Below the pieces are notes generated by a model that searched no databases, was not told the origin of the DNA, and saw only the letters and a program-made list of their open reading frames with translations. A stretch of 64,000 nt of DNA from Mycobacterium sp. 852014-50255_SCH5639931 (lineage in GTDB: Bacteria > Actinomycetota > Actinomycetes > Mycobacteriales > Mycobacteriaceae): the NCBI RefSeq assembly GCF_001665605.1, contig NZ_LZSV01000021.1, positions 1 to 64,000 on the forward strand, in the 5' to 3' direction. Each line of letters begins with the position of its first letter. The stretch's first letter is position 1. Shown piece after piece: positions 21,625-30,146 of this stretch. Position numbers and translations under genes: made by a program.

Positions 21625-23454
21625 ATGACCTCAGCGACCATTCCCGGATTGGACACCGCACCCACGAAGCATCAGGGGCTGCTGTCGTGGGTACGGGAGG
21701 TCGCCGAGCTCACGCAGCCCGAGCGCGTGGTGTTCACCGACGGCTCCGCCGAAGAGTTCGATCGGCTCGCCGGTCAGCTGGTCGAGGCGGGCACGTTCAC
21801 GAAGCTGCACGAGAAGAAGCACCCCAACTCCTACCTGGCGCTGTCCGACCCGTCCGACGTGGCGCGGGTGGAGTCGCGGACCTTCATCTGCTCCGAGCGC
21901 GAGATCGACGCCGGCCCCACCAACAATTGGATGGAACCGGCCGAGATGCGGGCCGTGATGACCGACCTGTACCGCGGCTGCATGCGCGGCCGCACCATGT
22001 ACGTGGTGCCGTTCTGCATGGGCCCGCTCGGCGCGGACGACCCCAAGCTGGGTGTGGAGATCACCGACTCGGAGTACGTCGTCGTGTCCATGCGCACGAT
22101 GACCCGGATGGGCAAGGCAGCCCTGGAGAAGATGGGCGACGACGGATTCTTCGTCAAGGCGCTGCACTCGGTGGGTGCCCCGCTGGAGCCCGGCCAGCAG
22201 GACGTGCCGTGGCCCTGCAACGACACCAAGTACATCACCCACTTCCCGGAGACCCGCGAGATCTGGAGCTACGGCTCCGGCTACGGCGGCAACGCGCTGC
22301 TGGGTAAGAAGTGCTACTCGCTGCGCATCGCGTCGGCGATGGCCCACGACGAGGGCTGGCTGGCCGAGCACATGCTGATCCTCAAGCTGATCTCCCCGGA
22401 GAACAAGGCGTACTACTTCGCCGCGGCCTTCCCGTCGGCGTGCGGCAAGACCAACCTCGCGATGCTGCAGCCGACCGTCCCGGGCTGGCGCGCGGAGACC
22501 TTGGGCGACGACATCGCCTGGATGCGGTTCGGCAAGGACGGCCGGCTGTACGCGGTCAACCCCGAGTTCGGTTTCTTCGGGGTGGCGCCGGGCACCAACT
22601 GGAAGTCCAATCCCAACGCCATGCGCACCATCGCCGCGGGCAACACCGTCTTCACCAACGTCGCGCTCACCGACGACGACGAGGTGTGGTGGGAGGGCCT
22701 GGAGGGCGAGCCGGATCACCTGATCGACTGGAAGGGCAACGACTGGTACATCCGCGAGACGGAAACCAAAGCCGCCCACCCGAACTCGCGCTACTGCACG
22801 CCGATGTCGCAGTGCCCCATCCTCGCGCCGGAGTGGGACGACCCGCAGGGCGTGCCGATCTCGGGCATCCTGTTCGGCGCCCGCCGCAAGACCACGGTGC
22901 CGCTGGTGACGCAGGCCCGCGACTGGCAGCACGGCGTGTTCATGGGCGCCACCATGGGCAGCGAGCAGACCGCCGCCGCCGAAGGCAAGGTCGGCACGGT
23001 GCGCCGCGACCCGATGGCCATGTTGCCGTTCCTCGGCTACCACGTCGGTGACTACTTCCAGCACTGGCTCGACCTCGGCAAGAACTCCGACGAGTCCAAG
23101 ATGCCGAAGGTGTTCTTCGTCAACTGGTTCCGCCGCGGCGACCAGGGCGAGTTCTTGTGGCCGGGCTTCGGCGAGAACAGCCGCGTGCTGAAGTGGATCG
23201 TCGACCGCATCGAGCACCAGGCCGGCGGCCAGGACACCCCGATCGGCATCGTGCCGACCGCGGCGGACCTGGACCTGGACGGCCTCGACGTCGAACCCGA
23301 AGACGTCGCGAAGGCGCTCGCGGTCAACGCCGACGAGTGGCGCCAGGAGCTTCCGCTGATCGAAGAGTGGTTCGAGTTCGTCGGAGACAAGCTGCCCACC
23401 GGCGTCAAGGACGAGTTCGAGGCGCTCAAGCAGCGCCTGGCCGACGCCGACTAG
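21625..23454 (+). CDS. pckA: Phosphoenolpyruvate carboxykinase (GTP)
   Basis: A 609-residue gluconeogenic enzyme (oxaloacetate + GTP to PEP + GDP + CO2). The GTP-type signature [12 protein letters not shown] contains the reactive cysteine and P-loop, and the PEPCK metal and substrate motifs (for example [18 protein letters not shown]) are intact. ATG 21625 is preceded by CAGGAG (21613-21618). The 149-base upstream region holds a perfect CGCATATGCG palindrome at 21565-21574. In mycobacteria this enzyme is needed for growth on fatty acids and cholesterol, which fits the lipid genes downstream. Confidence 0.98.
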   Translation: MTSATIPGLDTAPTKHQGLLSWVREVAELTQPERVVFTDGSAEEFDRLAGQLVEAGTFTKLHEKKHPNSYLALSDPSDVARVESRTFICSEREIDAGPTNNWMEPAEMRAVMTDLYRGCMRGRTMYVVPFCMGPLGADDPKLGVEITDSEYVVVSMRTMTRMGKAALEKMGDDGFFVKALHSVGAPLEPGQQDVPWPCNDTKYITHFPETREIWSYGSGYGGNALLGKKCYSLRIASAMAHDEGWLAEHMLILKLISPENKAYYFAAAFPSACGKTNLAMLQPTVPGWRAETLGDDIAWMRFGKDGRLYAVNPEFGFFGVAPGTNWKSNPNAMRTIAAGNTVFTNVALTDDDEVWWEGLEGEPDHLIDWKGNDWYIRETETKAAHPNSRYCTPMSQCPILAPEWDDPQGVPISGILFGARRKTTVPLVTQARDWQHGVFMGATMGSEQTAAAEGKVGTVRRDPMAMLPFLGYHVGDYFQHWLDLGKNSDESKMPKVFFVNWFRRGDQGEFLWPGFGENSRVLKWIVDRIEHQAGGQDTPIGIVPTAADLDLDGLDVEPEDVAKALAVNADEWRQELPLIEEWFEFVGDKLPTGVKDEFEALKQRLADAD

Positions 23455-23470
23455 GTCGGGCTGACCGCAA

Positions 23471-24571
23471 TCACCCCGCGCGCCGCGAATCGGGGCTCGC
23501 CCTCTTCTCGGCGTACATCAGTTCGTCGGCGCGGGCCAGCAGTTCGTCCACGGTCGCGTGCTCGGCGACGGGCGCCTGGACCAGGCCGATGCTGGCGGAA
23601 AGACGGTAGGGCCGGTCTCCGGTCTCGTTGAAGGAGCGGAATGCCTCGGCGAGGCGGTCTTTGACCGCAGCGGTCCCATTGTCGCCTTCGGTGACCATGA
23701 CGCAGAATTCGTCGCCGCCCAGGCGGGCGACGATGTCGGAGTCGCGCCGCACGCCGCGCAGGACCTGGGCAACGTCTTTGATCAGGGCGTCGCCCACATC
23801 GTGGCCCTGCTCGTCGTTGACCCGCTTGAGCCCGTCGACGTCCAGGAAGGCGAGCGCGCAGTTGTGACCGAGGTGGTGCGCCCCGCGTAGCTTCTGCTCG
23901 GCCAGCAGGTAGAAGCCGCGCCGATTGTTGAGCCCGGTCAGTTCGTCGGTGACGGAGAGCCGACTGATCTCCTCGTTGGCGCTTTCCAGCTCGGCGGTGC
24001 GGTCGCGGACCCGCTGTTCGAGTTCGGAGTAGACCTGAACGTTTTCCATGGCGATCGACGTCGAATCGGCCAAGGCCTGCAGCAGGCGGACCTCCTGCTC
24101 GGACGGCGGATGGAGGTGGGCCCAGTAGTTGCCGATCGCCCCGATCGGTTCGAGCCTGCGGATCGGGACCATCACCAGGCTCTTGACGAAGGTCGCGCGG
24201 TAAATGCCTTGCGGGATGCGCGAATCCCGGTAGATGTCCGGGATGATCGCCGCCTCGCGGTTGAGCATCGCCCAACCGCTGATGCAGGATTCGATGGGGA
24301 AGCGGCTGCCCTTCCACAGCGGGGCGATGGCGTCTTCGTCGGCGTAATAGCACTTGTTGTCGTCGCGCAGCACGAGCGTGGCGCCGTCGCAGCCGGTGAG
24401 TTCGCGCGCCGAGGACCGGACGATGCGCTGGATTTCGGCCAGGCTGCGCGCCAACGACAATTCCTGGACCGCCTCGAGCAACCGCTCCATGCCGTCCACG
24501 TAGTCGTAGAGGCCGAGCCGGTCGGTCGCGGAGCAGCACGGCGCGGGTGCGGAGAGGCGCTCGGCGTCCAT
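23471..24571 (-). CDS. GAF-GGDEF diguanylate cyclase
   Basis: A 366-residue predicted cyclic-di-GMP synthase. Residues about 25-170 form a GAF sensor domain, and a coiled-coil linker (about 172-200, ELEQRVRDRTAELESANEEI) leads to a GGDEF domain. The catalytic motif ARLGGDEFCVMV is intact, and an RDSD inhibitory site lies five residues before it, so product feedback is expected. No EAL domain is present. The ATG at 24571 has GGAGGT upstream. It occupies the place where I recall nadR and Rv0213c in M. tuberculosis, where the best-known c-di-GMP enzyme is instead a GGDEF-EAL fusion. It is convergent with pckA (16-base gap) and divergent from fadD4. Confidence 0.93.
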   Translation of the reverse strand: MDAERLSAPAPCCSATDRLGLYDYVDGMERLLEAVQELSLARSLAEIQRIVRSSARELTGCDGATLVLRDDNKCYYADEDAIAPLWKGSRFPIESCISGWAMLNREAAIIPDIYRDSRIPQGIYRATFVKSLVMVPIRRLEPIGAIGNYWAHLHPPSEQEVRLLQALADSTSIAMENVQVYSELEQRVRDRTAELESANEEISRLSVTDELTGLNNRRGFYLLAEQKLRGAHHLGHNCALAFLDVDGLKRVNDEQGHDVGDALIKDVAQVLRGVRRDSDIVARLGGDEFCVMVTEGDNGTAAVKDRLAEAFRSFNETGDRPYRLSASIGLVQAPVAEHATVDELLARADELMYAEKRASPDSRRAG

Positions 24572-24690
24572 GGCGCACCTCCGTACGAGACTGGCCGGGG
24601 TGTAAAGCCGGCACCGTCAAGGGACGGTACATTACACCGATCGGCGCCGCACCTGCGCCGATTCGATCGATCGTACCGTCGGCCATGACC

Positions 24691-24708
24691 ACTTGACACC
24701 CGTCAAGT
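24691..24708. promoter_or_regulatory. Palindrome in the fadD4 promoter
   Basis: ACTTGAC (24691-24697) and GTCAAGT (24702-24708) are perfect arms around ACCC. A -10-like TACAGT lies at 24719-24724, six bases before the fadD4 ATG at 24731, so the mRNA is probably leaderless. The palindrome sits where a -35 element would be, a good place for a repressor. The binding protein is unknown. Confidence 0.55.
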
Positions 24709-24730
24709 TTTTCGGCGGTACAGTCTGCGC

Positions 24731-26248
24731 ATGCAGATTCGCGAGTACGTCGGCGCCGGTAAGCCCGCCGTCATTCTTCACCCGTCCGGGTCGGTCATCA
24801 CCTTCGATGAGCTGGAGGCGCGGGCCAACCGGCTGGCGCACTATTTCCGGCGCGCCGGCCTCGTCGAGGGCGACGCCGTCGCGATCCTGATGGAGAACAA
24901 CGAACACATGCACGCGGTCATGTGGGCGGCGCGCCGCAGCGGTCTCTACTACGTCCCGATCAACACCCACCTGACCGCCGCCGAGGCCGCCTACATCGTC
25001 GACAACAGTGCTGCCAAGGCGATCATCGGCTCGGCGGCGCTGCGCAAGACGTGCGAGAACCTGGCCGAGCATTTGCCGGGCGGCCTGCCCGGGTTTCTGC
25101 TGATCGCGGACGACGACCTCGAGGGCTGGCAGCGCTACCCCGAATGCGTTGCGGGCGAGCCGGACACCCCCATCGACGACGAACGCGAAGGCGACCTGCT
25201 GCAGTATTCGTCGGGCACCACCGGTCGGCCCAAGGGCATCAAACGCGAACTGCCGCACGTGCCGCCGTCCGAGGCGCCCGGCATGATGTCGGCCCTGGTC
25301 AGCTTCTGGATGAACCCGGATTCGATCTATCTGAGCCCGGCGCCGCTCTATCACACCGCGCCGTCGGTGTGGTCGATGAGCGCGCAGGCCGGCGGGGTCA
25401 CCACGGTGGTGCTGGAGAAATTCGATCCCGAAGGCTGCCTCGACGCCATCCAGCGTCACCGTGTCACGCACGGTCAGTTCGTCCCGGCGATGTTCACCCG
25501 AATGCTGAAACTGCCTGAGGCGGTGCGTAATTCGTACGACCTGTCCAGCCTGCAGCGGGTGATGCACGCGGCAGCGCCGTGCCCGGTGGAAATCAAGAAG
25601 CAGATGATGGACTGGTGGGGGCCGATCATCGACGAGTACTACGCCTCCTCCGAGGCGATCGGGTCGACCCTGATCAGCGCCGAGGAGTGGCTGGCGCATC
25701 CGGGCTCGGTCGGCAAGCCGATGGCCTGCGAGATCCACATTCTGGACGAGAACGGGAACGAGCTACCGCCGGGCCGGCCCGGCGAGATCTACTTCGCGGG
25801 CGGCTACAGCTTCGAGTACCTCAACGACGACACGAAAACCGCTGCGTCCCGGGACAAACGCGGGTGGACGACGGTCGGCGACATCGGTTACGTCGACGAC
25901 GAAGGCTACCTCTACCTCACCGACCGGCGCCACCACATGATCATCTCGGGCGGGGTGAACATCTACCCGCAGGAAACCGAGAACCTGCTGGTCACCCACC
26001 CGAAGGTGTTGGACGCGGCCGTGTTCGGCGTTCCCGACGACGAGATGGGGCAGCGCGTGCTGGCGACCGTGCAGACCGTCGACCCGGCTGACGCCACCGA
26101 CGAGTTCGCCGACGAGCTGCTGACGTGGTTGCGAGATCGCCTGGCGCACTACAAGTGTCCGCGCTCGATCGCGTTTGAGGCGCAGCTGCCACGCACCGAC
26201 ACCGGCAAGCTCTACAAGAACGGGCTGATCGAGAAATATTCGGTGTGA
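24731..26248 (+). CDS. fadD4: Acyl-CoA synthetase FadD4-like
   Basis: A 505-residue AMP-forming acyl-CoA ligase of the ANL superfamily. The P-loop is LLQYSSGTTGRPKGIKREL (about residues 155-173). The hinge region follows DRRHHMIISGGVNIYPQETE, and the C-terminal catalytic lysine lies in RTDTGKLYKNGLIEKY. It corresponds to Rv0214 by order. No Shine-Dalgarno is visible, consistent with leaderless expression. The crotonase gene follows after three bases, so the two form an operon. Exact acyl substrate unknown. Confidence 0.9.
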   Translation: MQIREYVGAGKPAVILHPSGSVITFDELEARANRLAHYFRRAGLVEGDAVAILMENNEHMHAVMWAARRSGLYYVPINTHLTAAEAAYIVDNSAAKAIIGSAALRKTCENLAEHLPGGLPGFLLIADDDLEGWQRYPECVAGEPDTPIDDEREGDLLQYSSGTTGRPKGIKRELPHVPPSEAPGMMSALVSFWMNPDSIYLSPAPLYHTAPSVWSMSAQAGGVTTVVLEKFDPEGCLDAIQRHRVTHGQFVPAMFTRMLKLPEAVRNSYDLSSLQRVMHAAAPCPVEIKKQMMDWWGPIIDEYYASSEAIGSTLISAEEWLAHPGSVGKPMACEIHILDENGNELPPGRPGEIYFAGGYSFEYLNDDTKTAASRDKRGWTTVGDIGYVDDEGYLYLTDRRHHMIISGGVNIYPQETENLLVTHPKVLDAAVFGVPDDEMGQRVLATVQTVDPADATDEFADELLTWLRDRLAHYKCPRSIAFEAQLPRTDTGKLYKNGLIEKYSV

Positions 26249-26251
26249 CCC

Positions 26252-27211
26252 ATGCTCCGGGTGCTGGACCTGTCGAGCCCCCCGGCTGCCGGCCCCGAAC
26301 CCGGCACCGCGGCGCCGCCGGGGGTGATCCTGGCCTACGGCGCGGCCGCGGACCTCGCCCGCCACGAATCATGGTTGGAGGCGGCGACTTTCACGTTGAC
26401 CGAAGACCGCTGCGACGATCGCCGGATGGTCACCGTCGATTCGGTGCCCGGCGCGCTGGCCGAGTTGACCGCGCGCTGCCACAACTGGCCGCAGGCCAGC
26501 ACTGTCTGTGACGACGTGTTGCGCGGGGTCGACCCGGGTGGGCCCGCGCTACCGGCGGTGGTGACCGAGTCGCTTGCCTATTCGACCTTGCAGGCGGGTC
26601 CCGAGTTCGCGCGCTGGCTGCAAGAACGCGGTCCGGCTCGGCTGCCCGACATCGCCGAGCCGGTACGGACCCACCGCGACGGCGACACGATGCGTATCGC
26701 GTTCAACCGCCCACAACGCCACAACGCATTCTCCACCGACGCCCGGGCCGCGCTGCTGGAGGCGCTCACCGTCGCGCAACTCGACCCGTCGGTGACCGGG
26801 ATCGTGTTGAGCGGCAACGGACCGTCGTTCTGCAGCGGCGGCGACCTCGCCGAATTCGGCACCTTCACCGACCCGGCGAGCGCGCACCTGGCCCGCACCC
26901 GGCACAGCCCCGCCCTGGCGCTCGATGCGCTGACGGCCCGGCTCGGCCGCGCCTTCAGGGCGGAGGTGCACGGCCGCGTGCTGGGCAGCGGGCTGGAGAT
27001 GGCGGCGTTCTGCGGATGGGTGACCGCGCGCGACGATTCGGTGTTCGGGCTACCCGAACTTCAGCTGGGGCTGATCCCCGGCGCCGGCGGGACGCTCAGC
27101 GTCACCCGCCGGATCGGCCGGTGGCGCACCGCCTATCTCGTGCTGTCCGGCCGCACCATCGACGCCGGCACCGCGCTGGCCTGGGGCCTGGTCGACGCTA
27201 TTGACGCCTAA
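26252..27211 (+). CDS. Enoyl-CoA hydratase/isomerase family protein with N-terminal extension
   Basis: A 319-residue protein. The crotonase domain starts near residue 135 (MRIAFNRPQRHNAFSTDARA) and has the oxyanion segment LSGNGPSFCSGGDLAEFG and GLIPGAGGT. The first 130 residues are an additional, weakly conserved domain not needed by standard crotonases. After IPGAGGT the protein ends at residue 319, shorter at the C-terminus than full crotonases, which have a trimerisation helix there. The start lies three bases after fadD4. I do not recall an equivalent at this site in M. tuberculosis. Confidence 0.82.
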   Translation: MLRVLDLSSPPAAGPEPGTAAPPGVILAYGAAADLARHESWLEAATFTLTEDRCDDRRMVTVDSVPGALAELTARCHNWPQASTVCDDVLRGVDPGGPALPAVVTESLAYSTLQAGPEFARWLQERGPARLPDIAEPVRTHRDGDTMRIAFNRPQRHNAFSTDARAALLEALTVAQLDPSVTGIVLSGNGPSFCSGGDLAEFGTFTDPASAHLARTRHSPALALDALTARLGRAFRAEVHGRVLGSGLEMAAFCGWVTARDDSVFGLPELQLGLIPGAGGTLSVTRRIGRWRTAYLVLSGRTIDAGTALAWGLVDAIDA

Positions 27212-27218
27212 AGCGTTG

Positions 27219-27662
27219 TCAGAAGCCCGAATACGTGGTGGTCGTGGTCGACGGCATGTTCGAGACGGCGATCACGCCGATGGCGATGTACAGGATCACC
27301 ATGATCACCGCGAACACCGCGCCGACGACCGCACCGATGATGGCCCACTTCTTGGCGTTGTTGGCCGCCTCCTGCGCCTCGGGGTACCGCCCCTGGGCCC
27401 ATAGCCCGGACACCTTGGTGGAGTACACGATCGACACGATTCCGATCGGCAGGCAGCACAGCACGGTGCACAGGATCGCCCAGACGAGGTAGTTCTCCGG
27501 CTCCGGCTGGCCCTGCCAGCCCGGCTGCGGCGGCTGCCAACCCGGTTGCTGGCCCGGCCAACCCGGCTGCTGGCCCTGCCAAGGCGGCGGCTGTCCCTGC
27601 CATTCCGGTTGCTGGCCCTGCCATTCCGGGGAGCCTTCGTAGGGCCCTGGGGGATAACTCAT
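27219..27662 (-). CDS. Small Trp/Gln-rich repeat membrane protein (CD225/dispanin-like)
   Basis: A 147-residue protein. Residues about 10-52 are built of PxWQGQ-like repeats (PEWQGQQPEWQGQPP and variants), an unusual Trp/Gln/Pro-rich tract. Two membrane segments follow (about 57-80 and 103-128), with a short loop containing GRYPEAQEAANNAKKW between them. The layout of proline-rich N-terminus, TM, ARxxxAxxxSxxAKxW-like loop and TM resembles the bacterial CD225/interferon-induced-TM superfamily. ATG at 27662. Function unknown. Confidence 0.8.
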   Translation of the reverse strand: MSYPPGPYEGSPEWQGQQPEWQGQPPPWQGQQPGWPGQQPGWQPPQPGWQGQPEPENYLVWAILCTVLCCLPIGIVSIVYSTKVSGLWAQGRYPEAQEAANNAKKWAIIGAVVGAVFAVIMVILYIAIGVIAVSNMPSTTTTTYSGF

Positions 27663-27774
27663 GGCAGCCGACTTTCTTTCGTTGCAGTAACTTTTAATTC
27701 CGCGCAGCTTTGCTGAGAAGTCAGGCAAGGATACAGCACGCCCCGACGTCAAGCCCGCACATTCAGACTCGCGC

Positions 27775-28935
27775 TCAGATACCGCCCCGCGCCACCAACT
27801 GTCCAGCGATCACATTGCGCTGAATCTCGTTGGTGCCCTCGCCGACGATCATCAGGGGGGCGTCGCGGAAGTAGCGTTCCACGTCGTATTCGCATGAGTA
27901 GCCGTAGCCGCCGTGAATCCGCACGGCGTTCAGGGCGATCTCCATCGCCACTTCGGAGGCGAACAGTTTGGCCATCCCGGCTTCCATGTCGCAGCGCTCG
28001 CCGCTGTCGTAGCGCTCGGCGGCGTAGCGGGTCAGCTGACGGGCGGCGGTGAGTTTGGTCGCCATGTCGGCCAGGTAATTGCCCACCGCCTGATGCTTCC
28101 AGATGGGCCGGCCGAAGCTCTCCCGTTGCTGCGCATAGGCCAGCGCGTCCTCGAGCGCCGCCGTGCCGACACCCAGCGCCCGGGCGGCCACCTGGATGCG
28201 GCCCGTCTCGAGCCCCTTCATCATCTGCGAAAAGCCTTCGCCCATCCGGCCGCCCAGCACCGCCGACTCGGGTGCCGCGAAGTTGTCGAAGGACAGCTCG
28301 CAGGACTCGACGCCCTTGTAGCCCAGCTTGGGCAGATCCCGCGACACCGTGAGGCCGGGCCCGTGCTGGACGAGCACGATCGAGATGCCCCGGTGGCGGG
28401 GCGTGGCATTCGGATCGGTCTTGCACAGCAGCGCGATCAGCCCGGACCGCCGCGCATTGCTGATCCAGGTCTTGGAGCCGTTGATCCGCAGGCCGCCGAG
28501 GGCGCCGTCCGCGCCCGCAAAAGGCAAGGCCGTCGTCGTCATGTTCTGCAGGTCCGACCCGCCGCCCGGTTCCGTCAACGCCATCGTGGCGCGCAGCTCG
28601 CCGGACGCCATCGCCGGCAGGTAGGCCCGCTTCTGTTCCTCGGTCCCGAACAGGGCCAGCAGCTTGGCCACCACGGTGTGCCCGCCCATCGCGCCGGCCA
28701 GGCTCATCCAGCCGCGGGCCAGCTCCTCGGTAACCCTTACGTAGCACGGCATGGACACCGGCGACCCGCCGTATTCTTCGGGAATGGCCAGGCCATAGAT
28801 GCCGATCCGCTTCATCTGCTCGATCCACGCCTCGGGATAGGTATTGGCGTGCTCGACCTCGCGGACGGTCGGCTTGACGTCGCGGTCGATGAACGCCCGC
28901 ACCGTGGCCACCAGCATGTCCTCTTCGTCATTCAC
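27775..28935 (-). CDS. fadE3: Acyl-CoA dehydrogenase FadE3-like
   Basis: A 386-residue FAD-dependent enzyme that introduces the 2,3-double bond of acyl-CoA. Visible family motifs include ATMALTEPGGGSDLQ (FAD contact), NGSKTWISNA and the C-terminal RIHGGYGYSCEYDVERYFRD followed by GEGTNEIQR. The start is GTG 28935, chosen because GGAGGG (28950-28945) lies nine bases upstream. The frame stays open further but runs into a 55-bp tandem repeat, so the extension is not coding. It is divergent from the hydratase gene at 29103. Confidence 0.93.
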   Translation of the reverse strand: MNDEEDMLVATVRAFIDRDVKPTVREVEHANTYPEAWIEQMKRIGIYGLAIPEEYGGSPVSMPCYVRVTEELARGWMSLAGAMGGHTVVAKLLALFGTEEQKRAYLPAMASGELRATMALTEPGGGSDLQNMTTTALPFAGADGALGGLRINGSKTWISNARRSGLIALLCKTDPNATPRHRGISIVLVQHGPGLTVSRDLPKLGYKGVESCELSFDNFAAPESAVLGGRMGEGFSQMMKGLETGRIQVAARALGVGTAALEDALAYAQQRESFGRPIWKHQAVGNYLADMATKLTAARQLTRYAAERYDSGERCDMEAGMAKLFASEVAMEIALNAVRIHGGYGYSCEYDVERYFRDAPLMIVGEGTNEIQRNVIAGQLVARGGI

Positions 28936-28960
28936 CTGCGATCGCCCTCCAGCGTTGATG

Positions 28961-29070
28961 GTGGCGACGCGCTTCGCCCGGCTTCGCCGCGCTCGCGATC
29001 GCCACGAGGTTGATCGTGGCGACCCGCTTCGCCCGGCTTCGCCGCGCTCGCGATCGCCACGAGGTTGACC
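28961..29070. repeat. Two tandem 55-bp copies of a dispersed repeat
   Basis: Unit 1 is 28961-29015 and unit 2 is 29016-29070, differing at very few bases. Each contains a core of about 45 bases running from GTGGCGAC through CGCTTCGCCCGGCTTCGCCG to GATCGCCAC, bounded by inverted ends GTGGCGA/TCGCCAC. A third, single copy is at 58505-58549. The tandem pair lies between the divergent genes fadE3 and the hydratase, and ends 33 bases before the latter's start. Confidence 0.9.
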
Positions 29071-29102
29071 CTCGATTCCACACCCTGCCAGCATGTGGCG
29101 TT

Positions 29103-30119
29103 GTGACTAGTGACGGGTATGCGGGGATGCGCCCCGGCGGGCCGTACTTCGACGACCTCTCGGTCGGCCAGGTTTTCGACTGGGCGCCCGCTGTCACGTT
29201 GTCCTCGGGGCTGGCCGCGGCCCACCAGGCGATCGTGGGCGACCGGCTGCGCCTGGCATGCGATGCCGTGCTGTGCACCGCCGTGACCGGCGTGCCGGGA
29301 CCGCTGGCGCACCCGGCGCTGGTGTGCGACGTCGCGATCGGCCAGTCGACGCTGGCCACCCAGCGGGTCAAGGCCAACCTGTTCTACCGCGGCCTTACGT
29401 TTCACCGATTCCCCGTCATTGGCGACACCATCTACACCCGCACCGAAGTTGTTGGGTTACGCGCTAATTCGCCGAAGCCAGGCCGGGCACCGACGGGGCT
29501 GGCGGCGCTTCGGATGATCACGATCGACCAGGCCGATCGATTGGTTCTCGACTTCTACCGGTGCGCCATGCTGCCGGCCGGCCCGGACTGGAATCCCCGG
29601 GGCGCGCCCGGCGACGACCTGTCCGGAATCGGCGCCGGCGCGCCCGGCCCGGCCACCGACCCCGTCGTGCACTGGGACGGCGAGGTGTTCCGGAACAAGG
29701 TGCCCGGTCCGCACTTTCACCCCGGACTGGCCGGCGCGGTGCTGTGCAGCACCGCCGACGTGGTAACCAGCGCGCCCGAGCTGGCCCGGCTGACCCTGAA
29801 CATCGCTGCCACCCACCATGATTCGCGGATCAGCGGGCGCCGGCTGGTGTACGGCGGCCATACCATCGGGCTGGCGCTCGCGCAGGCGAACAGGCTGCTA
29901 CCCAACCTCGCAACGGTGCTGGGCTGGGAGTCCTGCGATCACACCGGGCCCGTCCACGAGGGGGACACCCTCTACAGCGAGTTGCACGTCGAGTCCGCCG
30001 AGCCGACCGGCCACGGGGGCGTCCTGGGGCTGCGGTCGCTGGTCTACGCCGTGAGTGACGTCGCGGGCGAATCCGACCGCGCGGTGCTGGACTGGCGATT
30101 CAGCGCGCTGCAGTTTTAG
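29103..30119 (+). CDS. Double-hotdog MaoC-like hydratase (Rv0216-like)
   Basis: A 338-residue two-hotdog-domain protein. The second hotdog carries a hydratase-2-like segment, VYGGHTIGLALAQANRLLPN (about residues 252-271). The first has LATQRVKANLFYRGL. The M. tuberculosis protein Rv0216 has a known double-hotdog structure, but its substrate is unsettled. The GTG at 29103 gives VTSDGYAGMRPGGPYFDD, aligned with the family; a longer reading frame begins inside the upstream repeat and is not credible. Shine-Dalgarno is weak. The CoA-transferase gene follows 27 bases later. Confidence 0.88.
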   Translation: MTSDGYAGMRPGGPYFDDLSVGQVFDWAPAVTLSSGLAAAHQAIVGDRLRLACDAVLCTAVTGVPGPLAHPALVCDVAIGQSTLATQRVKANLFYRGLTFHRFPVIGDTIYTRTEVVGLRANSPKPGRAPTGLAALRMITIDQADRLVLDFYRCAMLPAGPDWNPRGAPGDDLSGIGAGAPGPATDPVVHWDGEVFRNKVPGPHFHPGLAGAVLCSTADVVTSAPELARLTLNIAATHHDSRISGRRLVYGGHTIGLALAQANRLLPNLATVLGWESCDHTGPVHEGDTLYSELHVESAEPTGHGGVLGLRSLVYAVSDVAGESDRAVLDWRFSALQF

Positions 30120-30146
30120 GCGCGCACCACGAGCACAATAGGGAAG

